Assembly: GCF_015234585.1 (NCBI RefSeq)
Contig: NZ_JADFCM010000001.1
Coordinates: 372,001 to 436,000 of the forward strand
Direction of reading: 5' to 3'
DNA from: Pseudalkalibacillus hwajinpoensis
Lineage (GTDB): Bacteria; Bacillota; Bacilli; Bacillales; Guptibacillaceae
DNA: 64,000 nt
The stretch's first letter is position 1, and the number at the start of each line of letters is the position of its first letter. Below the pieces are notes generated by a model. It was given only the letters and a program-made list of their open reading frames with translations. It was not told where the DNA came from and did no database searches. Shown one piece after another: positions 17,712 to 25,329 of this stretch. The translations under genes were made by a program, and so were the position numbers.

Positions 17712-18743
17712 ATGAAAGCGACAATCTATGATGTAGCGAAAGCAGCAGGTGTCTCAATTGCAACGGTTTCTAAGGTTATTAACCATACCGGTAAAATTAG
17801 TGAAGCGACGCGTGTAAAAGTACTTGAGACGATGAAGGAGCTAAACTATCATCCAAGCGTAGTAGCCTCTGCTTTAACAGGAAAACGAACGGAAACTCTA
17901 GGGCTCTTGGTGCCGGACATTTCAAATCCATTCTTTTCAGAAATGGCAAGAACGATAGAGGATCGCGCTCATGATCGAGGAATGAGCGTCATTATGTGTA
18001 GCACAGACGATCAAGCAGAGAAAGAAAAGAAATACATTGAGCTTTTACAGCGGAAACAGGTAGATGGTTTAATTATCGCCTCTGGATTTCGAGACAAAAG
18101 TTTATTAGATGAATTAAAGAGAAATAAGGTGCCGCTGGCTATGCTATCTTTTGATGACCCTTCCCTTGATGTAACCACGGTATCCGTCGATGACTACAAA
18201 GGCGGATATGAAGCCGCTTCACATCTCATATCACTTGGTCACCGTAATATAGCCATTATCGGTGAAGACGTTCATAGTAGTCGAATGAGGATTTTTGGGT
18301 ATCGAGATGCATTTGAAGCTTTTGGAGTAACATGTTTAGAAGAGAACACGCTAAGAACAACGGCTTCTCTCGAAAATGGTGCAAAGTGCGTTAAAGAGTT
18401 GCTTCAACGTGAACATCCTCCGACAGCGATCTTCGCATGCAATGACCTCATCGCTATTGGAGCGATTCAGGGAGCAAGAGAATTGGGAATTAAGGTGCCT
18501 TCTGATTTATCAATAGTTGGTTTCGATAACACTATTTTAGCAACGACAACCGTGCCGGCCCTTACAACAATTTCTCAACCTATTGAGGAAATGGGGCGTA
18601 AGATTGTTGATGTGTTGATTGAGGAAATACATAAACGGGTTGTTATAAGAGAAAGAGTTCTCTTTAAGCCGTCACTCATTGTAAGAGGTACTACGACTGC
18701 TTTCAAAGAAGAGATCAATGAAGGGGGTCAGGCTCGCGCCTGA
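17712..18743 (+). CDS. LacI-family transcriptional regulator of the inositol locus
   Basis: A 343-aa regulator with the N-terminal helix-turn-helix TIYDVAKAAGVSIATVSKVI (residues 3-22) and a hinge near HPSVVASALTGKRT. The periplasmic-binding-protein-like sensor domain contains LGLLVPDISNPFFSEM and the C-terminal IVGFDNT...PALTTISQP blocks. I chose ATG 17712 because AAAGGAGGGG lies just upstream. The HTH class fits the AAGCGCTT-centred operators at 7145, 7309, 10248 and 11112. The last five residues GQARA and the stop come from a palindromic repeat. Confidence 0.92.
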   Translation: MKATIYDVAKAAGVSIATVSKVINHTGKISEATRVKVLETMKELNYHPSVVASALTGKRTETLGLLVPDISNPFFSEMARTIEDRAHDRGMSVIMCSTDDQAEKEKKYIELLQRKQVDGLIIASGFRDKSLLDELKRNKVPLAMLSFDDPSLDVTTVSVDDYKGGYEAASHLISLGHRNIAIIGEDVHSSRMRIFGYRDAFEAFGVTCLEENTLRTTASLENGAKCVKELLQREHPPTAIFACNDLIAIGAIQGARELGIKVPSDLSIVGFDNTILATTTVPALTTISQPIEEMGRKIVDVLIEEIHKRVVIRERVLFKPSLIVRGTTTAFKEEINEGGQARA

Positions 18744-18748
18744 CCCCC
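18723..18748. repeat. REP-like palindrome, family A copy 3
   Basis: 26-nt palindrome with one mismatched centre pair; half-site GGGGGTCAGGC. It provides the terminal GQARA codons and TGA of the LacI-type gene, as copy 1 does for cblS, and is followed by CACAAACAAA. Confidence 0.88.
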
Positions 18749-18760
18749 TCCACAAACAAA

Positions 18761-18799
18761 AAAGCCACAAAGTCCGCCCCACGCGGACTTTGTGGCTTT
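18761..18799. terminator. Strong bidirectional terminator
   Basis: Perfect 17-bp stem (left arm AAAGCCACAAAGTCCGC) with a five-base loop, A-rich before and T-rich after. It serves the LacI-type gene and the convergent sleB-like gene. Confidence 0.92.
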
Positions 18800-18837
18800 C
18801 CCTCTATAAATCTCTTTCATTCTCTCTCTATTGCCAT

Positions 18838-19455
18838 CTACCGCGCATACACATGCTGCCCAATCGTCTTAATCACATCACGCGAATAAATCCACTCATC
18901 CGACACGCCACTCGGATTGTAGTAATACGTCGCACCGTCAGATGGATCCCATCCAAAGTAAGCATCCTTCGCAGCGCGGTAAGAAGAAGCATCAGGCGTG
19001 AGCCAGTACTGGCCATCATTCAAAGCGGTAAACGCATTCTGTTGATAAATTACCCCGTATGTACTCCCTGGAAACGAAGAGGATTGAACGCGATTCAAGA
19101 TAACAGCGGCGACCGCAACCTTACCTTCATAGAGCTCACCACGAGATTCACCATGAACAACATGTGCGATCATCTCAAGATTACTCAGCATGTTCAGCGT
19201 ATTCGTACCCGCTACGCCATCTGCGCTAAGTCCAAAATCCGCCTGGAAATTACGAACCGCTTCTTTCGTCACCGATCCATAATAGCCCGTTGGCGTCGTA
19301 TGGAAGTAATCGAGCTTCTCTAAAATTGACTGCATGTGCTGAACTTCTGATCCTCTTGATCCCGTGTCCATCATTGCTGATGCATTGTCCTCTAAGACGA
19401 ATAAATAAAAGCATGATGCAAGGACGAGGGAACCAAGGACATGTACAAATTTCAT
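18838..19455 (-). CDS. SleB-like spore cortex / cell wall hydrolase
   Basis: A 205-aa exported protein. A hydrophobic signal segment covers residues 1-27. A peptidoglycan-binding type 1 domain follows (GSRGSEVQHMQSILEKLDYF ... GVAGTNTLNMLSN, about 34-90), then a Hydrolase_2 catalytic domain with the Glu in HVVHGESRGE and the ILNRV, GVIYQ and TYYYNP blocks. This is the SleB/CwlJ architecture, a lytic transglycosylase of the spore cortex. ATG 19455 is preferred because GGAGAGGAG sits before it. SleB itself is usually longer, so a vegetative paralogue is possible. Confidence 0.85.
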   Translation of the reverse strand: MKFVHVLGSLVLASCFYLFVLEDNASAMMDTGSRGSEVQHMQSILEKLDYFHTTPTGYYGSVTKEAVRNFQADFGLSADGVAGTNTLNMLSNLEMIAHVVHGESRGELYEGKVAVAAVILNRVQSSSFPGSTYGVIYQQNAFTALNDGQYWLTPDASSYRAAKDAYFGWDPSDGATYYYNPSGVSDEWIYSRDVIKTIGQHVYAR

Positions 19456-19798
19456 TAGCAAACTCCTCTCCATAAATTAACCTCTATTATAATACAGGTA
19501 ATTGAGGAAAGATATGGAACGTAATGCCTTCCTTATAGATTGGAAAATAACATCGATAGTCTAGTTTTAACCAAAATAAGGAGTATAGTAGGTTCCTTCT
19601 ACCTAATCAAACTTCAATACGCCTCTTCTATAAAAGGATAAATGGGCCACTCCAGCTGCTCAAATTCTCTTTGGGAATAGCATTCCTGATGGTAAGGATG
19701 CTATTGGAGAAGGCGTTGAGAAGACTTAAATGTTTTAGTTGGTTAATCAATAAGCAAGACTCAGACACGTGGCTGAGTCTAGTAAAAAAACTTTTTCG

Positions 19799-19808
19799 TT
19801 CGACAAAA
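19799..19808. promoter_or_regulatory. Candidate Spo0A box upstream of CWB2 gene 1
   Basis: TTCGACAAAA is the exact complement of the Spo0A consensus TTTTGTCGAA. It lies 40 bases before TATAAT (19839-19844), and the same arrangement recurs before CWB2 gene 2. Spo0A binding is inferred. Confidence 0.5.
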
Positions 19809-19838
19809 AATGCTATAGCTATGCGGCAAAAATCTATA

Positions 19839-19844
19839 TATAAT
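19839..19844 (+). promoter_or_regulatory. -10 box of CWB2 gene 1
   Basis: TATAAT in CTATATATAATCCTCTTAG, shared with gene 2. A good -35 box is not seen at 17 bases. The conserved CTATAGC, 19 bases upstream in both copies, may take part in recognition by an activator. Confidence 0.55.
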
Positions 19845-19937
19845 CCTCTTAGCGCTATTGAACGGAAGGATGATGAAGGAGCAGGGGGACATGCTCGTAT
19901 GGCACCATATATGAGAATGATAGGGGAAAAGAAACGA

Positions 19938-20909
19938 ATGAAAAAGGCACTTGGTTTATTATCAACCGCAATCCTCGCAGGAAGCTTGCTTGCTCCTGCT
20001 GCTTCAGCTGCTACAACTGACACGGAGATTATGAGAATTGAAGGGGCTGACCGCTACGAAACGGCTGTGAAAATCGCTAAAGTCGACTATGAAAAAGGCG
20101 ACACTCCGGAAGTTGTTTTCGCAACAGGTCTCGATTTTCCTGACGCCCTTGCTGGAGCACCGCTTGCTTACGAGATGGATGCACCAATCCTATTAACACA
20201 AACTAAATCGATTCCAGCTAAAGTTAAAGAAGCTCTAACTTACTTCGGCGTTGATCACGTCACCATTCTTGGCGGCACGAAGGCAATTTCGAAGGATGTC
20301 GAAGCCGAGCTAAAGAAAATGAATATTGATTATGATCGTATCGCAGGAGAGAATCGCTATGACACGGCAGCTAAAATCGCCGCTGAACTTAGCCCATCTC
20401 CATTTGATTCAGCTTATGTAACGTACGGAGGGAATTATCCTGATGCTTTATCCGTTGCAGCGATTGCAGCGCTTGAAGGCAGTCCGATCCTTTTGACTCA
20501 AACAAATTCGCTTCCTGTTGAAACAGAGAAGGCACTTAAAAATTACAGTGAATCGATTGCGATTGGCGGACCAGCTGTGATTAGTAACGACGTTTTGAAA
20601 AAGCTCCCTAGCAAAGAGCGAATTGCAGGCGTTGATCGCTATGATACATCTGTGAAAGTAGTAGAAGAACGTTATGGCCCAGCGTTCTCAGTCACGCTTG
20701 CAACAGGAGCAGGCTTTGCCGATGCGTTAACGGGATCGATTTATGCAGCAAACGGCTTTGAGCCGGTAGTGTTAACGAAGAAAAACGGTTTATCGGATCA
20801 AGCTAAAGCATTTTTCCGCGATAGTGAAACGGAATACTACACGATTCTTGGTGGAAAAAGTGCCATTGGCGTAGGCGTTGAACAAGACATAAATCACTTA
20901 TTTGATTAA
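19938..20909 (+). CDS. Secreted protein with three cell-wall-binding-2 repeats
   Basis: A 323-aa protein: signal peptide (MKKALGLLSTAILAGSLLA, cleavage near AASA), then three CWB2 repeats. These start near IEGADRYETAVKIA, IAGENRYDTAAKIA and IAGVDRYDTSVKVV, each with the FPDALAGAPLA- or YPDALSVAAIA-like and GG.AIS blocks. CWB2 triplets anchor proteins non-covalently to anionic wall polymers. There is no other domain, so this is a bare anchor. ATG 19938 is chosen for the signal peptide; the frame is open much further upstream without a ribosome site. Confidence 0.88.
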   Translation: MKKALGLLSTAILAGSLLAPAASAATTDTEIMRIEGADRYETAVKIAKVDYEKGDTPEVVFATGLDFPDALAGAPLAYEMDAPILLTQTKSIPAKVKEALTYFGVDHVTILGGTKAISKDVEAELKKMNIDYDRIAGENRYDTAAKIAAELSPSPFDSAYVTYGGNYPDALSVAAIAALEGSPILLTQTNSLPVETEKALKNYSESIAIGGPAVISNDVLKKLPSKERIAGVDRYDTSVKVVEERYGPAFSVTLATGAGFADALTGSIYAANGFEPVVLTKKNGLSDQAKAFFRDSETEYYTILGGKSAIGVGVEQDINHLFD

Positions 20910-20917
20910 AATCTACG

Positions 20918-20948
20918 AAAAGCTCAGGCCCACGTCTGAGCTTTTTAT
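20918..20948 (+). terminator. Terminator of CWB2 gene 1
   Basis: 10-bp stem AAAAGCTCAG/CTGAGCTTTT with an eight-base loop and T-rich tail. Confidence 0.85.
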
Positions 20949-20971
20949 TTAGTGGAAGAAAAAACTTCCTA

Positions 20972-20981
20972 TTCGACAAAA
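20972..20981. promoter_or_regulatory. Candidate Spo0A box upstream of CWB2 gene 2
   Basis: TTCGACAAAA, identical to the site before gene 1, 41 bases before TATAAT at 21013-21018. Confidence 0.5.
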
Positions 20982-21012
20982 ACAGCCTATAGCGCAACCT
21001 TCGTTTCTCCTA

Positions 21013-21018
21013 TATAAT
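21013..21018 (+). promoter_or_regulatory. -10 box of CWB2 gene 2
   Basis: TATAAT in CCTATATAATCCTCTTAG, with conserved CTATAGC 19 bases upstream. The leader after it (GATGAAGGAGCAGGGG and GAGAATGATAGGGGAAAAGA) is shared with gene 1. Confidence 0.55.
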
Positions 21019-21110
21019 CCTCTTAGTGTAAAGAAATGGAAGGGTGATGAAGGAGCAGGGGATATGCTCGTTTTGCTTAAAAAATGAGAATGATAGGGGA
21101 AAAGATCCGA

Positions 21111-22511
21111 ATGAAAAAAGTACTTGGATTAGTATCAACCGCACTCCTGGCAGGAAGCCTCATTGGTGGGCCTGTTGCCTCTGCCTCCACCCACGATGCG
21201 CTTATGAAAAAAGCGCAGAAAATGACGATGAACGACGGTTATGATGATTGGGAATACATCTCTGAAGTCGAACCAAATAATAGTTTCAAAGAAGCAAATT
21301 CCTATATAAATGATGACGTCATGACCGGTAAATTAACCGATCAGGATCAAGATTTCTATAAATTCGAAGTCGAAGCAGACGAGCCAGTCTCCCTATCTTT
21401 CGGTGCAGGTACGGATGAAGAAGAGCCAACAATGGAGCTTTGGGTTGATCTTTATGATGAGAATCAGAAGAAAATCACACCTGATTACGAAGAAGGCGAA
21501 TACGGTTATTACGGAGGTATCGAGGAGCTTGAGCCTGGAACCTACTATTTCAGAGTCACGGATTCCGCTAATAAAAATAATAACGTAGACTACTATTTCT
21601 CCGCCTTCACGTACTCCAATGATCCAATCGTGATGAGAATCGCAGGCGAAGACCGTTACGAGACAGCGGTTGAAATCGCCAAGACAGGATTTGAAGAAGG
21701 CTACACCAGACACGTTGTTCTTGCGACAGGACAAAACTTCCCTGATGCCCTTGCAGGAGCACCACTTGCTTATCAATATAGCGCGCCAATCCTTCTCACC
21801 CAAACGAAAGAGCTACCAGCTTCTGTGAAAGAAGCGCTAACCTATTTTGGAACAGAGCACGTCACGATCCTTGGTGGCCAAACAGCTGTATCAAAGAATG
21901 TGGAAAAGTCCCTCACAAAAATGGGCATCACATTCGATCGTATTGAAGGAAAAGATCGCTACGAAACAGCTGCCAAAATTGCTAAACAAATCGATCCTTA
22001 TTTCAGTGATACAGCGTTTGTCACCTACGGAGGAAACTTCCCAGATGCGTTATCTGTCGCCTCCATTGCGGCTGCACAGGGAAGTCCAATTTTATTAACA
22101 AAAACAAAAGAAATTCCAGCTGTAACAGCAAAAGCATTAAAAAATTACAATGACACATACGTTATTGGCGGAACGGCCGTTGTCAGCAATACGGTCTTCA
22201 ACAAGCTCCCACATCCAAAGCGGATCTCAGGAGAAAACCGCTATGATACATCTGTTCAGGTGGCAAAGCAGCTCGATACGTCGGGGTATGCAGTTAACCT
22301 CGCAACGGGTGAAAACTTCGCAGATGCTCTTTCCGGATCCGTCCTTGCCGCAAACTTCTACGAGCCCGTTCTCCTAACGAGAAAGAACGAGCTTCCTAAG
22401 GAAGTTAAAAAACTATTTATGGATAAAGATACATTCTTCTTCACGATCTTCGGTGGACCGAATGCGATTAGTGAAGACGTGGAGGATGAGATTTGGGAGA
22501 TGTTTGAGTAA
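21111..22511 (+). CDS. Secreted PPC-domain protein with three cell-wall-binding-2 repeats
   Basis: A 466-aa protein with signal peptide MKKVLGLVSTALLAGSLIGG. A PPC-like (pre-peptidase C-terminal) beta domain at about residues 50-170 has EVEPNNSFKEAN, DQDFYKFEV and LEPGTYYFRVTD. Three CWB2 repeats follow (RIAGEDRYETAVEIA, RIEGKDRYETAAKIA, RISGENRYDTSVQVA). PPC domains often mediate secretion or adhesion next to catalytic domains, but no catalytic domain is present. Paralogous to both neighbours. The ATG at 21111 opens the signal peptide and follows AGGGGA. Confidence 0.88.
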   Translation: MKKVLGLVSTALLAGSLIGGPVASASTHDALMKKAQKMTMNDGYDDWEYISEVEPNNSFKEANSYINDDVMTGKLTDQDQDFYKFEVEADEPVSLSFGAGTDEEEPTMELWVDLYDENQKKITPDYEEGEYGYYGGIEELEPGTYYFRVTDSANKNNNVDYYFSAFTYSNDPIVMRIAGEDRYETAVEIAKTGFEEGYTRHVVLATGQNFPDALAGAPLAYQYSAPILLTQTKELPASVKEALTYFGTEHVTILGGQTAVSKNVEKSLTKMGITFDRIEGKDRYETAAKIAKQIDPYFSDTAFVTYGGNFPDALSVASIAAAQGSPILLTKTKEIPAVTAKALKNYNDTYVIGGTAVVSNTVFNKLPHPKRISGENRYDTSVQVAKQLDTSGYAVNLATGENFADALSGSVLAANFYEPVLLTRKNELPKEVKKLFMDKDTFFFTIFGGPNAISEDVEDEIWEMFE

Positions 22512-22517
22512 AAAATG

Positions 22518-22547
22518 GACGGTTAGCATGAGCTAACCGTCTTTTTT
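22518..22547 (+). terminator. Terminator of CWB2 gene 2
   Basis: Perfect 10-bp stem GACGGTTAGC/GCTAACCGTC with loop ATGA and six Ts. Confidence 0.92.
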
Positions 22548-22557
22548 GTCTTTGAGC

Positions 22558-22581
22558 GGGGTCAGGCACGTGCCTGACCCC
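22558..22581. repeat. REP-like palindrome, family A copy 4
   Basis: Perfect 24-nt palindrome with half-site GGGGTCAGGCAC, directly downstream of the CWB2 gene 2 terminator. Confidence 0.88.
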
Positions 22582-22717
22582 ACACGACATTATACCTACA
22601 CCCTCTGGATTATTCTCCCACTTTCTTGTTATACTCAAACACGTGCAATGAACATAACAGGAGGTGGAGAGAGACAACACAGGCATAAATCAGAGAATAC
22701 CGGGGGAATACATACTA

Positions 22718-24100
22718 ATGAAGAGAGCATTCGGGATCCTAACATCACTTTTACTCGCAGGAAGCTTAATCGGTCAGTCAGCTTCTGCAGAAACAGGTAG
22801 CGCAGAACAGCCTCAGCCGAGCGCTAAAGCACCCTTTGACATTAAAGGCTTTATCGGGGAAATGGAGCCAAATAATGAGTTTAAGGATGCACGTGAAACG
22901 GGCATCGATTACATAGCGGCTGGAACTTTAACAGATCATGATCAAGATATTTATAAACTAGAAATCAGGGAGGAACAGCGACTTGATTTTTTCGCTGGAA
23001 CAGATACATTGGATTCACCTCTTCAGTTTCAAGTGGATGTCTATGATCAGAACTTCGAGAAAATGACGCCAGATAGTGAAGAGAACATTGAACTGTACAA
23101 AGGAAGTTTTGATCACCTGAAGCCAGGAACGTACTATTTTGTTATTAAAGACCTTAACAACGTAGATAACGGTGAGACATATTATTTCCAGACGTTCGGG
23201 GAAGGGATGCTTTTCTCTGATCGCATTTACGGTTTTAACCGCTACGATACAGCTGTTGAAATCGCCAAAGAAACGTTTCGAGAAAATGAAGCGCCACACG
23301 TGGTCCTTGCAACCGGATCAGATTTTCCAGACGCTCTTGCAGGTGCACCACTAGCCTATGCAAAAGATGCGCCAATTCTTTTAACGAAAACAGATCGAAT
23401 CCCAGATGATGTTCTCAATGCATTTGACTACTTTGGCGTAGAAGAAGTAACGATTATCGGCGGGGAAAATGCAGTATCCAAAAAGGTAGAGAGCAAATTA
23501 AAATACGATCTTTCGATGAAGGTAAATCGTATCGCAGGTAATGACCGCTATGATACGGCAGCAAAAATTGCTGACGAGCTCGACACAACAAGCGAAACAG
23601 CTTATGTCACGTACGGTGGTAACTATCCCGACGCACTATCCATTGCTTCAATTGCCGCGATGGAAGGAAGTCCGATTCTCTTAACGAAATCAAACGACAT
23701 TCCGGAAGCCACGAGCGACGCGCTTCAAAACTACAGCGATTCGTACGCCATCGGTGGACCGGCTGTTATCTCAGACAGTGTCGTTGATCAACTTCCAGAC
23801 GGAGAGCGTATTGCAGGATCAGATCGTTATGAAACATCTGTAAATGTCGCAAAAGAGCTGGACGTTCGCTTACAATCTGTGAATCTAGCAACGGGTCTTG
23901 GCTTCGCTGATGCGCTAACAGGATCCGTGCATGCAGCGGTTAATGAAGAACCAGTGATCTTAACAAGACCAAACAAACTGTCCACTCCTGCGAAAAATCT
24001 CTTTGAAGACTATGGTACGAACACGTTCACGATTTTTGGTGGACCAGCTGCCGTAGACTTTGAAGTTGATGATGAGATCTATGAGATGTTCTTAGACTAA
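22718..24100 (+). CDS. Secreted PPC-domain protein with three cell-wall-binding-2 repeats (third paralogue)
   Basis: A 460-aa paralogue of the previous gene. Signal peptide MKRAFGILTSLLLAGSLIGQ, PPC-like domain with EMEPNNEFKDAR, DHDQDIYKLEI and LKPGTYYFVI, then CWB2 repeats beginning IYGFNRYDTAVEIA, IAGNDRYDTAAKIA and IAGSDRYETSVNVA. Unlike the two paralogues upstream, its 5' region does not keep the shared Spo0A-box leader. An in-frame GTG at 22664 is possible, but the ATG at 22718 gives a clean signal peptide after CGGGGGAA. Confidence 0.88.
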   Translation: MKRAFGILTSLLLAGSLIGQSASAETGSAEQPQPSAKAPFDIKGFIGEMEPNNEFKDARETGIDYIAAGTLTDHDQDIYKLEIREEQRLDFFAGTDTLDSPLQFQVDVYDQNFEKMTPDSEENIELYKGSFDHLKPGTYYFVIKDLNNVDNGETYYFQTFGEGMLFSDRIYGFNRYDTAVEIAKETFRENEAPHVVLATGSDFPDALAGAPLAYAKDAPILLTKTDRIPDDVLNAFDYFGVEEVTIIGGENAVSKKVESKLKYDLSMKVNRIAGNDRYDTAAKIADELDTTSETAYVTYGGNYPDALSIASIAAMEGSPILLTKSNDIPEATSDALQNYSDSYAIGGPAVISDSVVDQLPDGERIAGSDRYETSVNVAKELDVRLQSVNLATGLGFADALTGSVHAAVNEEPVILTRPNKLSTPAKNLFEDYGTNTFTIFGGPAAVDFEVDDEIYEMFLD

Positions 24101-24122
24101 AAATGGGATATTAAAATGGTGA

Positions 24123-24165
24123 TTAAACCGGTTGTGAGTATGGTAAACAACCGGTTTAAATTTTT
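24123..24165 (+). terminator. Terminator of CWB2 gene 3
   Basis: Perfect 13-bp stem TTAAACCGGTTGT/ACAACCGGTTTAA with an 11-base loop and a T-run. Confidence 0.9.
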
Positions 24166-24386
24166 CTTGAAATCTTTGTAATCGGAGATGCCTTCCTGGG
24201 ACTTATCGCAGTTCTTGACCTCAAAAGGTACCTCTAATGGAACAAGTTGTTTGAATCGTATGGTTGTTAAATTAGTTCAAAATAAGATTCATTTCCATAT
24301 ATTTTCAAAACAATGATTAGTAAAGAAAATTGAAGGAAAAGAGAGAATAAGCCTTTAATTATCTAATTGTAATAGAAAAATAACAC

Positions 24387-24414
24387 TTGTGTTTTATATA
24401 AAAAACACTATAAT
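24387..24414 (+). promoter_or_regulatory. Promoter of the first exopolysaccharide locus
   Basis: TTGTGT (24387-24392), a 16-base spacer and TATAAT (24409-24414). A SinR-like operator begins nine bases after the -10 box, over the start site. Confidence 0.7.
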
Positions 24415-24422
24415 AGCATTAA

Positions 24423-24438
24423 GTTCATTAAAAAGAAC
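24423..24438. promoter_or_regulatory. SinR-operator-like inverted repeat, site 1
   Basis: GTTCATTAAAAAGAAC: the right half AAAGAAC is the exact complement of the SinR consensus GTTCTTT, and the left half has one change. The halves are separated by two bases. Confidence 0.6.
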
Positions 24439-24523
24439 GAAATAGTGGTTGTTTGTGTATGACTGATCTTGAAAGGGTATTTATAGCAAATCCTGGTTTC
24501 ACGATCAATTTTTTTGTTAGTGT

Positions 24524-24539
24524 GTTCTTTTTAAAGAAC
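24524..24539. promoter_or_regulatory. SinR-operator-like inverted repeat, site 2 (perfect)
   Basis: GTTCTTTTTAAAGAAC: GTTCTTT and its exact complement separated by TT. Perfect match to the published SinR half-site GTTCTYT in both arms, 44 bases before the Wzz-like start. Confidence 0.7.
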
Positions 24540-24582
24540 GGATTATACTAAAAGTGAATGTTAACAATGGATGGAGGCAGTG

Positions 24583-25329
24583 ATGGAAGAAAAGTTGAAT
24601 TTAAGAGACTTGTATAGAATGGTCAAAAAGCATCTTGTCATGATCGTGGCGATCACTATTGTGGCGATGGTGATTAGTGGAGTTGTTTCGAAATTTGCTA
24701 TTACGCCAATTTACCAGTCATCAACACAGATTCTAGTAAACCAAGCTGATTCAGAAAATATTTTTGATGTGAATGTTGTGAAATCAAATCTTGAATTAAT
24801 CAATACGTATAGTGTCATTATGAAAAGCCCGCTTATCTTAGAAAAAGTTATTAAGGAACTTGATCTAAATCGAGATTTTGAAGTTCTATATGAACAAGTA
24901 GCTGTTTCGAGTCAAGAGGATTCACAAGTTGTTGTCATTTCAGTTGAGGATGAAAATCAAGAAACAGCAGCCAATATCGCAAATTCGATCACCAAAGTAT
25001 TTGAGAGTGAAATTAAAAAAGTAATGAAAGTCGATAATGTAAACGTTTTGTACCCGGCAATGGTTAAACCAAATCCCGAACCCATTAAACCTCAGCCAGC
25101 TTTAAATGTTGTGGTTGCAGGACTAGCAGGTCTATTTCTTGGGATTGGCATTGCTTTTACAAGAGATTATTTTGATAACACTATTAAAACAGAAGCAGAT
25201 ATTGAGAATAAACTTGGACTTCCAGCATTAGGTTCGATTACAACGATAAACGAAACTGGAATTACGTCAACTGTAGCGCAAATGAAAACAAAGAAAAAGG
25301 ACGTGGGAGGTAAGATGAGTGGTTCATAA
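24583..25329 (+). CDS. Wzz-like chain-length regulator / tyrosine kinase adaptor
   Basis: A 248-aa YwqC/EpsA/CapA-type protein. It has a cytoplasmic N-terminus, TM1 at about residues 20-40, an extracellular Wzz domain with TPIYQSSTQILVNQ, and a proline-rich motif PNPEPIKPQPALN before TM2 (about 168-188). The cytoplasmic tail activates the kinase encoded next. ATG 24583 follows GGAGGC with five-base spacing; the upstream ATG at 24571 lies in front of that site. The 3' end overlaps the kinase start by 11 bases. Confidence 0.92.
   Translation: MEEKLNLRDLYRMVKKHLVMIVAITIVAMVISGVVSKFAITPIYQSSTQILVNQADSENIFDVNVVKSNLELINTYSVIMKSPLILEKVIKELDLNRDFEVLYEQVAVSSQEDSQVVVISVEDENQETAANIANSITKVFESEIKKVMKVDNVNVLYPAMVKPNPEPIKPQPALNVVVAGLAGLFLGIGIAFTRDYFDNTIKTEADIENKLGLPALGSITTINETGITSTVAQMKTKKKDVGGKMSGS

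Larger units (their letters stand above)
19456..19937. other. Intergenic region carrying the first CWB2 leader
   Basis: No gene recognised. It contains an 8-bp hairpin AGACTCAG/CTGAGTCT at 19757-19780 followed by A- and T-runs, a Spo0A-box-like site at 19799, a TATAAT at 19839-19844, and from about 19855 a leader nearly identical to that before the second CWB2 gene. Confidence 0.6.
24166..24582. other. Regulatory region upstream of the first exopolysaccharide locus
   Basis: About 420 AT-rich bases with no gene. It contains a sigma-A-like promoter (24387-24414) and two SinR-operator-like inverted repeats (24423-24438 and 24524-24539). The mRNA leader would be about 160 bases long. Confidence 0.7.

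Noticed and set aside
19671..19937. Upstream extension of the first CWB2 gene
   Set aside because: The frame is open, but it runs through the promoter and Spo0A-box-like site, lacks a ribosome site, and would bury the signal peptide.
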